A DNA stretch of 64,000 nt. Origin: Winogradskyella helgolandensis (GTDB lineage Bacteria > Bacteroidota > Bacteroidia > Flavobacteriales > Flavobacteriaceae). This document shows, one piece after another, positions 1-8,818 of this stretch. Location: assembly GCF_013404085.1 (NCBI RefSeq), contig NZ_JABFHO010000001.1, positions 1 to 64,000 on the forward strand. The letters run 5' to 3'. The notes beneath the pieces are model-generated. The model was not told where the DNA came from. It searched no databases and worked only from the letters and a program-made list of their open reading frames with translations. Made by a program: the position numbers and the translations under genes. Numbering within the stretch: the stretch's first letter is position 1; each line of letters starts with the position of its first letter.

Positions 1-77
1 TGGAGTATCTATGGAGTATCTATGGAGTATCTATGGAGTATCTATGGAGTATCTATGGAGTATCTATGGAGTATCTA
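1..77. repeat. 11-bp tandem repeat array
   Basis: Seven perfect head-to-tail copies of TGGAGTATCTA run from the first base to 77, where the pattern breaks into CGGAAC. The array is cut by the window edge, so the true copy number is unknown. An 11-bp period is not a multiple of three, so it is unlikely to be coding. No gene is seen from 78 to 245. Perfect identity of the copies suggests recent expansion or an assembly-sensitive microsatellite. Confidence 0.9.
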
Positions 78-245
78 CGGAACAATATCAAAGCATTTTT
101 ATGAAATAGCTTTCCATTAAAAACTTATACTTCGACTTATAAAATAATATCTGCAACGTCACTTTGTTCCCACCACTGAAAATCAATACGTTTTATTCTG
201 CACGTTTAAATGCACTATTCCTTTCTCGGAATTAACAACAACAAC

Positions 246-665
246 TTATAATTGTTTCAATAAATAGTTAATTAAATCTGTGGTCGTAACAATTCCAACT
301 AAGCTTCCATTATCTACTACTGGCAATGCATGAAATTCCTTTTGAGCTAAAATCATAGCGACATCTTTTATAGATGCATCAGAATTCACCGTGATTACAT
401 TTTTAGCCATTACCTGATCTATTGTAAACATATTATAGACTAAGGTTTCAATTTCGGTTTCGCTTTCGTCTACAGCATCCGCAAAGCTAATTCGAAGCAA
501 ATCCGTATAACTTAGCATACCAATAATAGTGTCTTTATTAACCACCGGAATATGCCTGATTTTATGTCTCTTAAATAAAAGTTCTGCGGTCTCAAGCTCA
601 TCTCCTTTTTTGAGCGTAATGATATTTGTAGACATTATTGTAGACACTGGCTCTATATTTCTCAT
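246..665 (-). CDS. CBS-domain pair protein
   Basis: A 139-residue soluble protein made of two CBS domains, roughly residues 7-60 and 78-135, each with the usual pattern of a hydrophobic strand, a D/N-S-I helix and HxxPVV (RHIPVVN near 38, HALPVVD near 112). CBS pairs usually bind adenine nucleotides and regulate a partner; a stand-alone pair of this length gives no clue to the partner. It has no membrane segment or signal peptide. It lies 98 bp beyond the stop of the tyrosine autokinase gene on the same strand, so it may be read through from the EPS operon, but it need not belong to it. The exact role is unknown. Confidence 0.85.
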   Translation of the reverse strand: MRNIEPVSTIMSTNIITLKKGDELETAELLFKRHKIRHIPVVNKDTIIGMLSYTDLLRISFADAVDESETEIETLVYNMFTIDQVMAKNVITVNSDASIKDVAMILAQKEFHALPVVDNGSLVGIVTTTDLINYLLKQL

Positions 666-763
666 GACTTCTAAGTTTTATAATTCACTCTTAAAAGTAC
701 TTTATAAAGCTGTAAAAGAACATGACAAAAATCACGTTATAAAGACATAAAAATGATTACATT

Positions 764-3097
764 CTATTCCTTATTACCATAACCATAGTTATAGCCATAA
801 TTGTAACCGTAGCCATAAGACTTACTTGCACCAACACTATTAATGACGTAAGCCATATTCTTTAATCTACCAGATTCTGCAAGATCCTTAGAGTATTTTA
901 AAAGATTTTTGTCTGTATAGTTGGCCCTAGCTAAATATACAGTAGCATCTGCTAGCTGAGAAATTAACATGGTATCGGTTACTAAAATTGTTGGAGCTGT
1001 ATCAACAATAATATAGTCAAATTCTTCTTTAGCTTCTTTAATAAGCTTTGTGAAACGACCATTGGTAAGCAGTTGTGCTGGATTAGGAGGAATGCTTCCA
1101 GATAACATAATACTATGATTAGGATGCTTTACAAAACCTTTGATTAAAGAGTCTCTCCAGTCAAAATTACCATCATGAAGATAATTAGATAATCCTGGCT
1201 TGTGCTTATCTTCATTGATACGATTATGAATCTGTGGGTTTCTTAAATCGGCACCGATTAAAAGTACTTTTTTGTTAATACTAGACAAGGCTAAAGATAA
1301 ATTAAGACTTATAAATGTTTTCCCTTCTCCTTTAATCGTTGATGTACAGTAAATCACCTTTGCTTTTCCATCGTCTCTAACCGGTAAAATAAAATCTACA
1401 TTAGAACTTAAAATTCTAAAAGATTCAGCTAAAGCTGTTCTTGCATTAGGGTCATCAAAGATGTCTTCTTCTTTCGTTTTTACAACAGGGATTTCACCTA
1501 TGATTGGTGTTTTTGAATTTATTTTAGTGATATCTTCTTTACCGTGTAACTTAGTATCTAATAGAAATATTAAATACAAAATTCCAAATGGAATCAATAT
1601 ACCGCCAAGTAAAGCACCAGCATATATAATGTTCGATCTTGGAGAAATCGGATATGAGCCAGATAAAGCATATTCTACAACTTTAATTGAAGGCTCAGTT
1701 ATCGCTAAATTAATTGCTGCTTCCTCCCGTTTTTGTAATAATAACAAATATAAACTCTCTTTTATTTTTTGTTGACGATCAATCGCTCGTAACAATTTTT
1801 CCTTTTCAGGGATTTGTGCTACTGTACCACTAAACCTGCGTTTTCTTAAACTCAATTGTTCAAGAGAAACATTAAGCTGACTAGTATAAGTTTCGATAGA
1901 TTTATTAATATTAGCTCTTAAACTTTCTACTTGTTCTACGGCTTGTTGAACCATTGGATTATTCGTTCCTCCACTATTTAAAAACTTATCTCTATTAATT
2001 ACAGCACTATTATAATCAGATATGAGCACATTGATACTAGAGTTTTCTATACCGATATTAGAAGGTAATAAATCTGAATTAGAATTACCTTGTAAGGATT
2101 CGTCTAACAATTTAGTCAGGGCTAATTGATTGTTAATCTGAAAAACTTCCTCATCCGATTGCGCACGTTGTTCTATTCCCAATTCGGCATCTACAGCAAT
2201 ATCAATAATATTATTTCGTTCTTTAAAATCTTGTCGATCTACCTCTATAGAATCTAGCTCTTCCGCTAAAAACACAAAGCGCTCATCTATAAAATCTAAA
2301 GTTCGTTTTGAAATTAATTGTCGATCATAAATCCCGTCTCTATCAAACACATCCATTAAGGTGTTTAATATTTTCTCTGAAAGCACTTTACTCTCTCCCT
2401 TAATACTTAATTTTAGAAGATCGCTCTGTTCACCAATCGCTTCAACACTAATTTTCGCCTTTAACCCCAATGCCGCATTTTTAATCGGATTAAAGTTAAT
2501 AATATAAGTTTTACCTTTAGGAAGTGTTTCTAAGTCAGTGGCATTAAAACTGACCTCAAAAGGTAAATCATACTCCAAGTATTGAGTAGTAGAATCAGCA
2601 ATCGAAAACATTTTTCCCGTAACTAAATCATTAATTTCGAGTCCATTACCCTTAATTCTAATCTGATAAGATAAATTCCCTACAATACTATCCGGATGTA
2701 TTACTTGCTTAAAATCAAAAGGCAAAGCTTCTATTTGCGAGGTTTGAATAGTCCCTTCTTCATAAAAACTAGTATTTAGATTTAACTCTCTTACCACTCG
2801 ATTCATTATTAAATAAGAGGTTAAAATCTCGATTTCATTCTCTAAATTAATATTGCTTCTTTTAAATATAAATGCAGAAGTTGGCAGTTCCAAACCATCC
2901 GACTCATCTAAAATCTTAACTTTAGAATAGGTCTCAAAAATACGCGGAGCGTATCTTAAGTACAAGTAAGCACTTGTAAGCATCACAAATAAAGTTAAAA
3001 CGAACCAAGGCCAATACCTTAAATAACGTCTTAACTCTTGCTTTATATCTATGTTATCTTCTTCGTTGAAAGAAATATTGTTGAAAGAATTATCCAT
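764..3097 (-). CDS. Tyrosine-protein autokinase / polysaccharide chain-length regulator (Wzc-like)
   Basis: Inner-membrane co-polymerase of the Wzy-dependent pathway, 777 residues, the usual full length of fused Wzc proteins. Order: a cytoplasmic start, TM1 near 30-50 (RYWPWFVLTLF), a long periplasmic part with Wzz fold and coiled coils (about 250-460), TM2 near 490-515, then a BY-kinase domain. The kinase shows a Walker A-like STIKGEGKT near 587, Walker A' LLIGADLRNP near 613 and a DTAPT Walker B near 699. The C-terminus is a Tyr/Gly-rich tail (seven tyrosines in YGYGYNYGYNYGYG), the expected autophosphorylation cluster. It starts 4 bp after the Wza-like gene stops, so the two form one export unit. 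Confidence 0.93.
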   Translation of the reverse strand: MDNSFNNISFNEEDNIDIKQELRRYLRYWPWFVLTLFVMLTSAYLYLRYAPRIFETYSKVKILDESDGLELPTSAFIFKRSNINLENEIEILTSYLIMNRVVRELNLNTSFYEEGTIQTSQIEALPFDFKQVIHPDSIVGNLSYQIRIKGNGLEINDLVTGKMFSIADSTTQYLEYDLPFEVSFNATDLETLPKGKTYIINFNPIKNAALGLKAKISVEAIGEQSDLLKLSIKGESKVLSEKILNTLMDVFDRDGIYDRQLISKRTLDFIDERFVFLAEELDSIEVDRQDFKERNNIIDIAVDAELGIEQRAQSDEEVFQINNQLALTKLLDESLQGNSNSDLLPSNIGIENSSINVLISDYNSAVINRDKFLNSGGTNNPMVQQAVEQVESLRANINKSIETYTSQLNVSLEQLSLRKRRFSGTVAQIPEKEKLLRAIDRQQKIKESLYLLLLQKREEAAINLAITEPSIKVVEYALSGSYPISPRSNIIYAGALLGGILIPFGILYLIFLLDTKLHGKEDITKINSKTPIIGEIPVVKTKEEDIFDDPNARTALAESFRILSSNVDFILPVRDDGKAKVIYCTSTIKGEGKTFISLNLSLALSSINKKVLLIGADLRNPQIHNRINEDKHKPGLSNYLHDGNFDWRDSLIKGFVKHPNHSIMLSGSIPPNPAQLLTNGRFTKLIKEAKEEFDYIIVDTAPTILVTDTMLISQLADATVYLARANYTDKNLLKYSKDLAESGRLKNMAYVINSVGASKSYGYGYNYGYNYGYGNKE

Positions 3098-3101
3098 ATA
3101 A

Positions 3102-3863
3102 TTATCGAGACAATAAAATAGTTATACTAAGAGCTAAAGAGGCAATAGTCAATACAGTACCAATATCCTTAACAAAACCAGCGGTTTTCACTCTAGGGTT
3201 ATTTTGATTAACGACTATTAAATCGTTGGGTTTTATAAAATAAAACTCACTATTCATAAACTCAGCAGAAGTAAGGTCTATGTGTGTTACCTTACGGACG
3301 CCATCCACCTCTCTAGTCATTAAAATATCATCTCGTGTTCCGTTAATAGTTAAATCGCCCGCATAACCTAGAGCTTGTAAAAGTGTCAGGTTTTGGTCTG
3401 TGTAATTGAACGTTCCTGGATGATTTACCTCGCCTAACACCGTCACTTTCGCATTAATTAAACGTACATCAACTTTGGCATCAGACAAATGACCTTCGGA
3501 TATTAATTTATCACTTATAAAAGCTTCAAGTTGTTGTGTGGTTTTATTCTGAGTAGAAATATCACCTAAAATTGGTAAATTAATTGTTTGATTAATTGAG
3601 ACCACATAACCTTCTAAATGCATGATTTCAAGGCTTTGATTTAGAGCTCCTTGAGTCAAAGCTTTGTTATATGGTAGCGCAGCCATAGACTCGAGGCTCC
3701 CTATAGTAATTTTTAAAATATCATTTGGTTGAATATTTACATTTTGATATGGAATAGAACTTGTGCCTTTAGAATCAATATCTTGTAAATAAAGCACATC
3801 TTTTTTTGAAGCGCAAGACGCTAAAACAAAAAGACTTAATAAGCCTAAAATTTTAAATTTCAT
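3102..3863 (-). CDS. Polysaccharide export outer-membrane lipoprotein (Wza-like)
   Basis: Outer-membrane export channel component. The chosen ATG gives MKFKILGLLSLFVLASCASKK, a clean lipoprotein signal with lipobox LASC. An ATG 39 bp upstream (3902) would put 13 residues before this signal and is less likely. The mature part contains a poly-export domain (strands around NDILKITIGS) and two SLBB-like blocks (LPILGDISTQNKT and VTVLGEVNHPGTF), then a C-terminal hydrophobic helix (IGTVLTIASLALSITILLS) as expected for Wza-type proteins anchoring in the outer membrane. At 253 residues it is a short Bacteroidota-type Wza. It pairs with the downstream autokinase. Confidence 0.92.
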   Translation of the reverse strand: MKFKILGLLSLFVLASCASKKDVLYLQDIDSKGTSSIPYQNVNIQPNDILKITIGSLESMAALPYNKALTQGALNQSLEIMHLEGYVVSINQTINLPILGDISTQNKTTQQLEAFISDKLISEGHLSDAKVDVRLINAKVTVLGEVNHPGTFNYTDQNLTLLQALGYAGDLTINGTRDDILMTREVDGVRKVTHIDLTSAEFMNSEFYFIKPNDLIVVNQNNPRVKTAGFVKDIGTVLTIASLALSITILLSR

Positions 3864-3931
3864 GAAATATCTTATTTTAATAGATGGCAAATATAACTGC
3901 AATTACAGTATTAGCAAAGCTGCTATTGTAA

Positions 3932-5050
3932 TTAGCTCATCTTATTCTCTTTAATTGTTGCCTTATTTTTAAATCTGTGCACGATAAAGGGTAGCGTATA
4001 GAAAAATACCCCATAAAGTAACAAACAAATTATTTGTATATTGAGTTGAAATTGCAATAGGCTAAACGCTATGCAGACAATGACAAAATTAATACCGCAA
4101 ATTAAAATAGTGGTCATTAAATGACTATAGCCTATTTTTATAAACCAATGATGAATATGATTCTTATCGGCTTTAAATGGACTTGTTTTATGGATTACAA
4201 TTCTAATAAAAAAGATACGTAAGGTATCTATGAAAGGATAAAACAATAAGGCACAAGCTAATGCTGGCGCGGCATGATAATAATCTGAAGTTTCATCAAC
4301 TTGTGCTAAATTAATAAAACTAATGGTAAAAAAAGCTAGTAAGAACCCAACAATCATTGAGCCGGTATCTCCCATAAATATTTTTTTGCTTCTTGAAAAA
4401 TTAAACCTCAGAAAAGCTAAAAGTGAACCAGAAAGTGCCATGGCGATAGTGGCTAAACTTAAATCACCTGCTTGAACAAAAAGATACATGAAAATGATAC
4501 TTACGCTTAAAGCAATAGTTCCTGCCAATCCGTCAACACCATCTATAAGGTTGTATGCATTAATTATTAATAGATAAACGAAAAGTGTAAATCCAACAGA
4601 TACCCAATATGGTAGTGTGTGAACATCTAAAATACTTGAAAAACCTATAATACGAGTATCCGTAAAAACAATCAGAAGCGCTGCCGCAAAGAGTTGTCCT
4701 ATGAATTTCTTCCCAGGAGACAATACCGTTAGGTCATCTTTTAAACCTAAAAAAAATAAAATCGTTAATCCACCCATGACTAATAGTAAGGTCTTTGTAT
4801 TTAAAAAGGCACCTACAATAGTCATTACTACGATAACTCCTAAAAAAATACCAATACCACCTAAGGTTGGAGTTCTATTGGAATGCATACTTCGGCTGTC
4901 TGGTTCATCCATAAGATGCTTTTCCTCAGCGACAATCAGAATAACAGGAAACGTACGATACGCCATGAAAAAAGCCAATATAAAGGCTGCAATTAACCAA
5001 AGGATAGCGAATTCGCTTGGATCAAAATGTTCAAATAGTATTTTTATCAT
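3932..5050 (-). CDS. Undecaprenyl-phosphate sugar-1-phosphate transferase (MraY/WecA family)
   Basis: Integral membrane enzyme of 372 residues with about ten hydrophobic helices, expected to start repeat-unit assembly by moving a sugar-1-phosphate from a UDP-sugar to undecaprenyl phosphate. Family motifs are present: TPTLGGIGIF near 61, the catalytic aspartates in GLKDDLTVLSPGKKF near 104, NAYNLIDGVDGLAGT near 164, FMGDTGSM near 225, and the cytoplasmic HIHHW loop near 297. The HIHHW loop argues for the WecA/TagO branch (GlcNAc-1-P type) rather than MraY. No WbaP/WcaJ-type transferase is present in the locus, so this is probably the initiating enzyme for the EPS. Confidence 0.92.
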   Translation of the reverse strand: MIKILFEHFDPSEFAILWLIAAFILAFFMAYRTFPVILIVAEEKHLMDEPDSRSMHSNRTPTLGGIGIFLGVIVVMTIVGAFLNTKTLLLVMGGLTILFFLGLKDDLTVLSPGKKFIGQLFAAALLIVFTDTRIIGFSSILDVHTLPYWVSVGFTLFVYLLIINAYNLIDGVDGLAGTIALSVSIIFMYLFVQAGDLSLATIAMALSGSLLAFLRFNFSRSKKIFMGDTGSMIVGFLLAFFTISFINLAQVDETSDYYHAAPALACALLFYPFIDTLRIFFIRIVIHKTSPFKADKNHIHHWFIKIGYSHLMTTILICGINFVIVCIAFSLLQFQLNIQIICLLLYGVFFYTLPFIVHRFKNKATIKENKMS

Positions 5051-5566
5051 AAGTAGGATGATGTGGTTTTAAAAGTTCTCGAAAGTTAAGCGCAAGATAC
5101 AATTTTATTAACAAGACGTTAAATCTCAAAACAAATAAGTTAAAAAAAAGTTAAAGCAGCGCAACATTTAGTAATCATATGTCTACAAGCATGTTAAAAC
5201 ACCTTTAATTGTATAATCATCCCATCGTAGAATGATATGTCCTTTTCCAAATTTGTAGAGAATAAGATCACGATATATGACTTTAAATTTAGAATTAATA
5301 TAACGAAATCATTTGTAACCAAATTTATCGTTGTTTACCGTTCAGCATTCACCTGTTTTTAACTCTAAAACCCTCATTACACGGACTGTTTCGATACTAC
5401 CGTCTGAGTCTATAATAACAACGTATCTTATTCAAGTAAACAGTAAAACCCTAAAGAACTTAACGCTCCGAAGCCCATCACTTTGGATAACGTTTCTTTA
5501 AAAAAAATAAATGTGATGCTTTATGGATATCTAGCGACACTCTACTCCCCTAATTATTTGACCTTA
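5051..5566 (-). other. 516-bp gap with a possible degraded ORF
   Basis: No intact gene is visible. On the minus strand, roughly 5537 down to 5449, a frame of about 30 codons reads like protein (FFKETLSKVMGFGALSSLGF) and ends at TAA, but it is bounded upstream by a stop and has no start before the internal ATG. A further protein-like stretch in another frame (VVIIDSDGSIETVRVMRVLE) follows. This could be a broken small gene. A CAAATTTA box at 5320-5327 (TAAATTTG on the minus strand) fits a -7 element but is 270 bp from the next start. Confidence 0.4.
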
Positions 5567-6646
5567 TTACTGCATTAGTTTTTGATACGCATCAGCAATT
5601 TTTTCCCAAGTGTATTCCTGGTTTGCAACATGTTGCATTTCTTGCGCCAATTTATCTAAATCAACCGTATCTATTTGTTTTAATAAGGCTGCCAATTCCT
5701 CTGACGTCTTAAAATATAGTGCTTTATTCTGTGTGGTCTCCCTATTGTAATGAATACCATAGGCTACAATAGGCAAGCCTAAGCTCATAGCTTCTACTAA
5801 AGACGGATTTGTCCCTCCAGCTGAATGACCGTGCACATAGAGGTAGCAATTACTTCTTAATTCATTAAGAATTTTTTGATTATAAATAGGATCTAACAGG
5901 TGTAAATTTTGAAATTTACGGTACGTATCTCTTAATGTTTTACCAAATGTACTATTGTCCCAGTTACCAACAATGACCAATGTTAGTTCAGGACATGTAC
6001 TAAATGCCTTTAAAATGATTTCAATATTATTTTCAGGTTCTATACGGCAAACTTTAAAAGCATAGTTTGATTTTAGAAACGGATATTCTAGTAATGTTTG
6101 ATCTGAAATAGATTCTGACTCGGTATGATTACCACCATACGCAATAAGACGCGCTTCTTTACCGTAGGTGTCATACACATGGTCTTTAATCACTTTATTA
6201 TCTGCAATAGTTATGTCTGCATAGTTTACGGCGCATTTTTCCGAAAATTTTAAAAAGGCCTTGGCATATTTGTTCCATTTTTGGCGCTTCCATTCTAAAC
6301 CGTCGATATTTACAATGATTTTATTTTTAGATATTAATTTTATAAACGGCAAAATTAGGCAACCTGATACTCCAAGAATCAAAAGTACATCGGCATATTT
6401 TAAAGCATGAAAAATAGATTTTGTATCATAGATGACACTTTGCATACCATTGGCTTCTAAATTGATGTATTCAAGCTTACAATTATTGTGCGTTTCCTTT
6501 TGTTCTGGGTACGCTTTTGCCGAACAATACACCGTAAAATCAAACTTACTATGCAGTTCTTTAGTGATATATTCTATTAAGGTTTCAAACCCTCCATATT
6601 TGGCAGGAATTCCAACGGTGCCTATAATGGCTACTTTTTTATTCAT
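5567..6646 (-). CDS. Glycosyltransferase with DUF1972 start (rhamnosyltransferase-like, GT4)
   Basis: A cytoplasmic 359-residue retaining glycosyltransferase of GT-B fold. The N-terminus VAIIGTVGIPAKYGGFETL is the DUF1972 signature found in Cps2F/WchF-type rhamnosyl- and galactosyltransferases. The C-terminal half carries the GT4 donor site: the SCYLYVHGHSAGGTNPSLVEA block (near 262) with E as the nucleotide-contacting residue, then MSLGLPIVAYG. It overlaps the stop of the upstream glycosyltransferase by one base (6646), showing tight coupling. With rfbBDCA in the same locus, dTDP-rhamnose is a plausible donor, but this is inference. Confidence 0.88.
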   Translation of the reverse strand: MNKKVAIIGTVGIPAKYGGFETLIEYITKELHSKFDFTVYCSAKAYPEQKETHNNCKLEYINLEANGMQSVIYDTKSIFHALKYADVLLILGVSGCLILPFIKLISKNKIIVNIDGLEWKRQKWNKYAKAFLKFSEKCAVNYADITIADNKVIKDHVYDTYGKEARLIAYGGNHTESESISDQTLLEYPFLKSNYAFKVCRIEPENNIEIILKAFSTCPELTLVIVGNWDNSTFGKTLRDTYRKFQNLHLLDPIYNQKILNELRSNCYLYVHGHSAGGTNPSLVEAMSLGLPIVAYGIHYNRETTQNKALYFKTSEELAALLKQIDTVDLDKLAQEMQHVANQEYTWEKIADAYQKLMQ

Positions 6647-7764
6647 TATGCTTTTAATACTTTTTCAAGTAAAACTCTTGCTGATTGTTCCCAACTATAC
6701 CTTACTTTTATAATATCATGAATCTCCTCTAGATTAATTTTCTCTTTATTCTCAATAATTTCTAAAAACAATTTGTCAAATTCAATTTTATTATCTGGAT
6801 TAAAAAAATATGGCTTAAAAAAATCAAAATCAACCATTGCTGTAACATTTGAACAAAGAACAGGTGTAAATAACGCACCCGCTTCAAGTGGAGGTATACC
6901 AAAACCTTCAGCTTTTGAAGGATAGACAAAAATTTCTGCTCCATTTAAAAACTGTTTCAAATCCGAATCATCAACTTGTTCAATCCAATGGATAGATTTT
7001 CTGACCTCCATTTCCAATTTATCTATTGACTCTAAAAGACCACTTTTTAAAGTATTACTTCCTATTAAGGCAAGTTGGTAACCTTTTAACCAAAGTTTCT
7101 CATTTAAAAAAGTATTTAAAAGTAAAACTTGATTTTTCCTTGGTTCAATTCTACTTACATATAAAATATAATTACTTATGCCATACTTACTATTTATATA
7201 ATTTCTTGACTCAACTTTAGTATGATTAAATTCAAAATAGTCCTCTGAAATGGCATTTGGAGTGACCATAATATTGTCTGTATCTATTTTATATTGTTCT
7301 GAAATCTTTTGTTTTGAATAATTTGACACCGTTAATAAAAAGTCACATCGTTTTGCTGTTAACCTAAATAAAAAATTTCTTTTTATCCTATATAAAAATG
7401 AAAATTCATTGGAAAAATCATTGAAAAGAATATCATGAATTGTTACAATATATTTACATTTTTTATTTTTTATAAAAGGTATTACATATTGAAAATGAGC
7501 ATGTGTGCACTCTAACGCATCTATTATCTTAGGTATTTCAATAAAAATTCTTTTCAAGCTATGTTTAGAATTATATTGAATGAACTCTACATTATTAAAT
7601 TTACCGAAATGTTTTTTTACATTCTTAACATTGTTAGCACCAAAATAAATTTTAATAGCAGGGTTAATTTGAATTATTTTTAGATATAGCTCTTTTAAGT
7701 AAGTTAACGTACCCTGATATTCACCATCAAAAGCATGTGCATCTACAAAAATTTTATTCTCCAT
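6646..7764 (-). CDS. Glycosyltransferase family 4
   Basis: A 372-residue GT-B glycosyltransferase. Visible signs are the acceptor-side N-terminus (VDAHAFDGEYQGTLTYLKEL), the ILYVSRIEPRKNQVLLL motif near 199 that marks GT4 enzymes, and the donor-binding block FVYPSKAEGFGIPPLEAGAL near 282 with the EGFGxPxxE signature. Its start overlaps the 3' end of the upstream kinase-like gene by 11 bp. The sugar donor and acceptor cannot be told from sequence. It is more AT-rich than the flanking genes, like several genes between 6.6 and 12.6 kb, which fits an exchangeable serotype-specific core of the EPS locus. Confidence 0.88.
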   Translation of the reverse strand: MENKIFVDAHAFDGEYQGTLTYLKELYLKIIQINPAIKIYFGANNVKNVKKHFGKFNNVEFIQYNSKHSLKRIFIEIPKIIDALECTHAHFQYVIPFIKNKKCKYIVTIHDILFNDFSNEFSFLYRIKRNFLFRLTAKRCDFLLTVSNYSKQKISEQYKIDTDNIMVTPNAISEDYFEFNHTKVESRNYINSKYGISNYILYVSRIEPRKNQVLLLNTFLNEKLWLKGYQLALIGSNTLKSGLLESIDKLEMEVRKSIHWIEQVDDSDLKQFLNGAEIFVYPSKAEGFGIPPLEAGALFTPVLCSNVTAMVDFDFFKPYFFNPDNKIEFDKLFLEIIENKEKINLEEIHDIIKVRYSWEQSARVLLEKVLKA

Positions 7765-8815
7765 ATTTTAGATTTTCTGTTAAGATTAAATACTTAAACA
7801 ACTCTGTATATTTTATCGAAGTTTCAACTTCTTCCGATACATTATAAAAAAGAATTCGCTCCAGTAAATAGATTATTAAAAAAGGTTTATAGGTCATATG
7901 AATATTTAAGTGGCTTAAATACTCCTTATAGCAATTTATTTGGCATTCAGCGAAAATGATAGCCGTAACGTCTTCTGGACTATTATATCTTATAATGGGA
8001 TCAATATGATAATTAAACAAATCTTCTAATGGTGGGCCATCTAACACCGTCTCTTCAAAATCGTAGATTAAAGGTTTTTGATACGATAGTACGTTCCATG
8101 GTTTAAAATCGCGATGTACCAAACCCAAGGGCCATGATATAGCACCATAATTTGTTTCCATTTCAGCCGACCAACACAACCTAAAATCTGGTAATCCAGC
8201 ATGATCTAGAGCCGCAAATAAATTTTCTAAATAATTAGAGCATGTGGTTTCTTTAGATTGGCTGTACTGAAAAAACTCAGTCAATACAGGTACTAACACA
8301 GGTTTTATATCTGTTGGTTTTGAAATAAGCGTATTACTATTACATAGTTTAAAGGAGCAAAACTCACCCATTACAACCTGAACGTCTTTAATTTCTGAAA
8401 TTTGAAAGGCCTTCGATTTTAGCGGCAAGCGCTTATAAATGTCAGACTCTTGCTTTACATTAGCATAGCTTTTACCAAACGCAAATTTTTGAAAATAGTG
8501 TTTGTGATTATTTACTATGACCTTGTCCTTTGTTGGTGAAATTAAAACGGAACAGTTGTCATCTAAATCAAAATCCAACGGGTAATTCACCTTTTGACCA
8601 ATCATAGTCGTAATGGCCGCCTTATCCTGTAATTTAAATCTCCCTACTTTCCCCAATAACCAGACATACAATCTAAGCCCTTGTTTTAACAGTTCAGATT
8701 TTAAGGCATGTGGTTTATAAAACTTTAAAGAATGAGAAATGGTACTCCAACTTTTGGCATTCAAAATATAGGTAGCTCCATTATTACCATTGAGGATGAA
8801 AAATAGTTTACTCAT
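7754..8815 (-). CDS. APH/choline-kinase-like phosphotransferase in the EPS locus
   Basis: A 353-residue protein with the catalytic core of aminoglycoside phosphotransferase-like kinases: a Brenner loop GLVHRDFKPWNVLS near 230-243 (H-x-D-x4-N) and the metal-binding DFE (LIYDFEETVLDGPPLED) near 252. The N-terminal 130 residues give a weaker ATP-lobe reading, including FGKSYANVKQE. It is placed between glycosyltransferases and overlaps the next gene by 11 bp, so it is most likely a sugar or lipid-linked-intermediate kinase that decorates the repeat unit or primes a precursor, not an antibiotic-resistance enzyme. The substrate is unknown. Confidence 0.75.
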   Translation of the reverse strand: MSKLFFILNGNNGATYILNAKSWSTISHSLKFYKPHALKSELLKQGLRLYVWLLGKVGRFKLQDKAAITTMIGQKVNYPLDFDLDDNCSVLISPTKDKVIVNNHKHYFQKFAFGKSYANVKQESDIYKRLPLKSKAFQISEIKDVQVVMGEFCSFKLCNSNTLISKPTDIKPVLVPVLTEFFQYSQSKETTCSNYLENLFAALDHAGLPDFRLCWSAEMETNYGAISWPLGLVHRDFKPWNVLSYQKPLIYDFEETVLDGPPLEDLFNYHIDPIIRYNSPEDVTAIIFAECQINCYKEYLSHLNIHMTYKPFLIIYLLERILFYNVSEEVETSIKYTELFKYLILTENLKYGE

Positions 8816-8818
8816 GGC

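Noticed and set aside
529..750. 73-codon plus-strand ORF overlapping the CBS gene start
   Set aside because: Antisense shadow of the CBS-domain gene and its upstream region, no independent features.
7754..8815. Aminoglycoside resistance gene
   Set aside because: Only the fold core matches; the EPS context, gene overlap and divergent remaining sequence argue against resistance.
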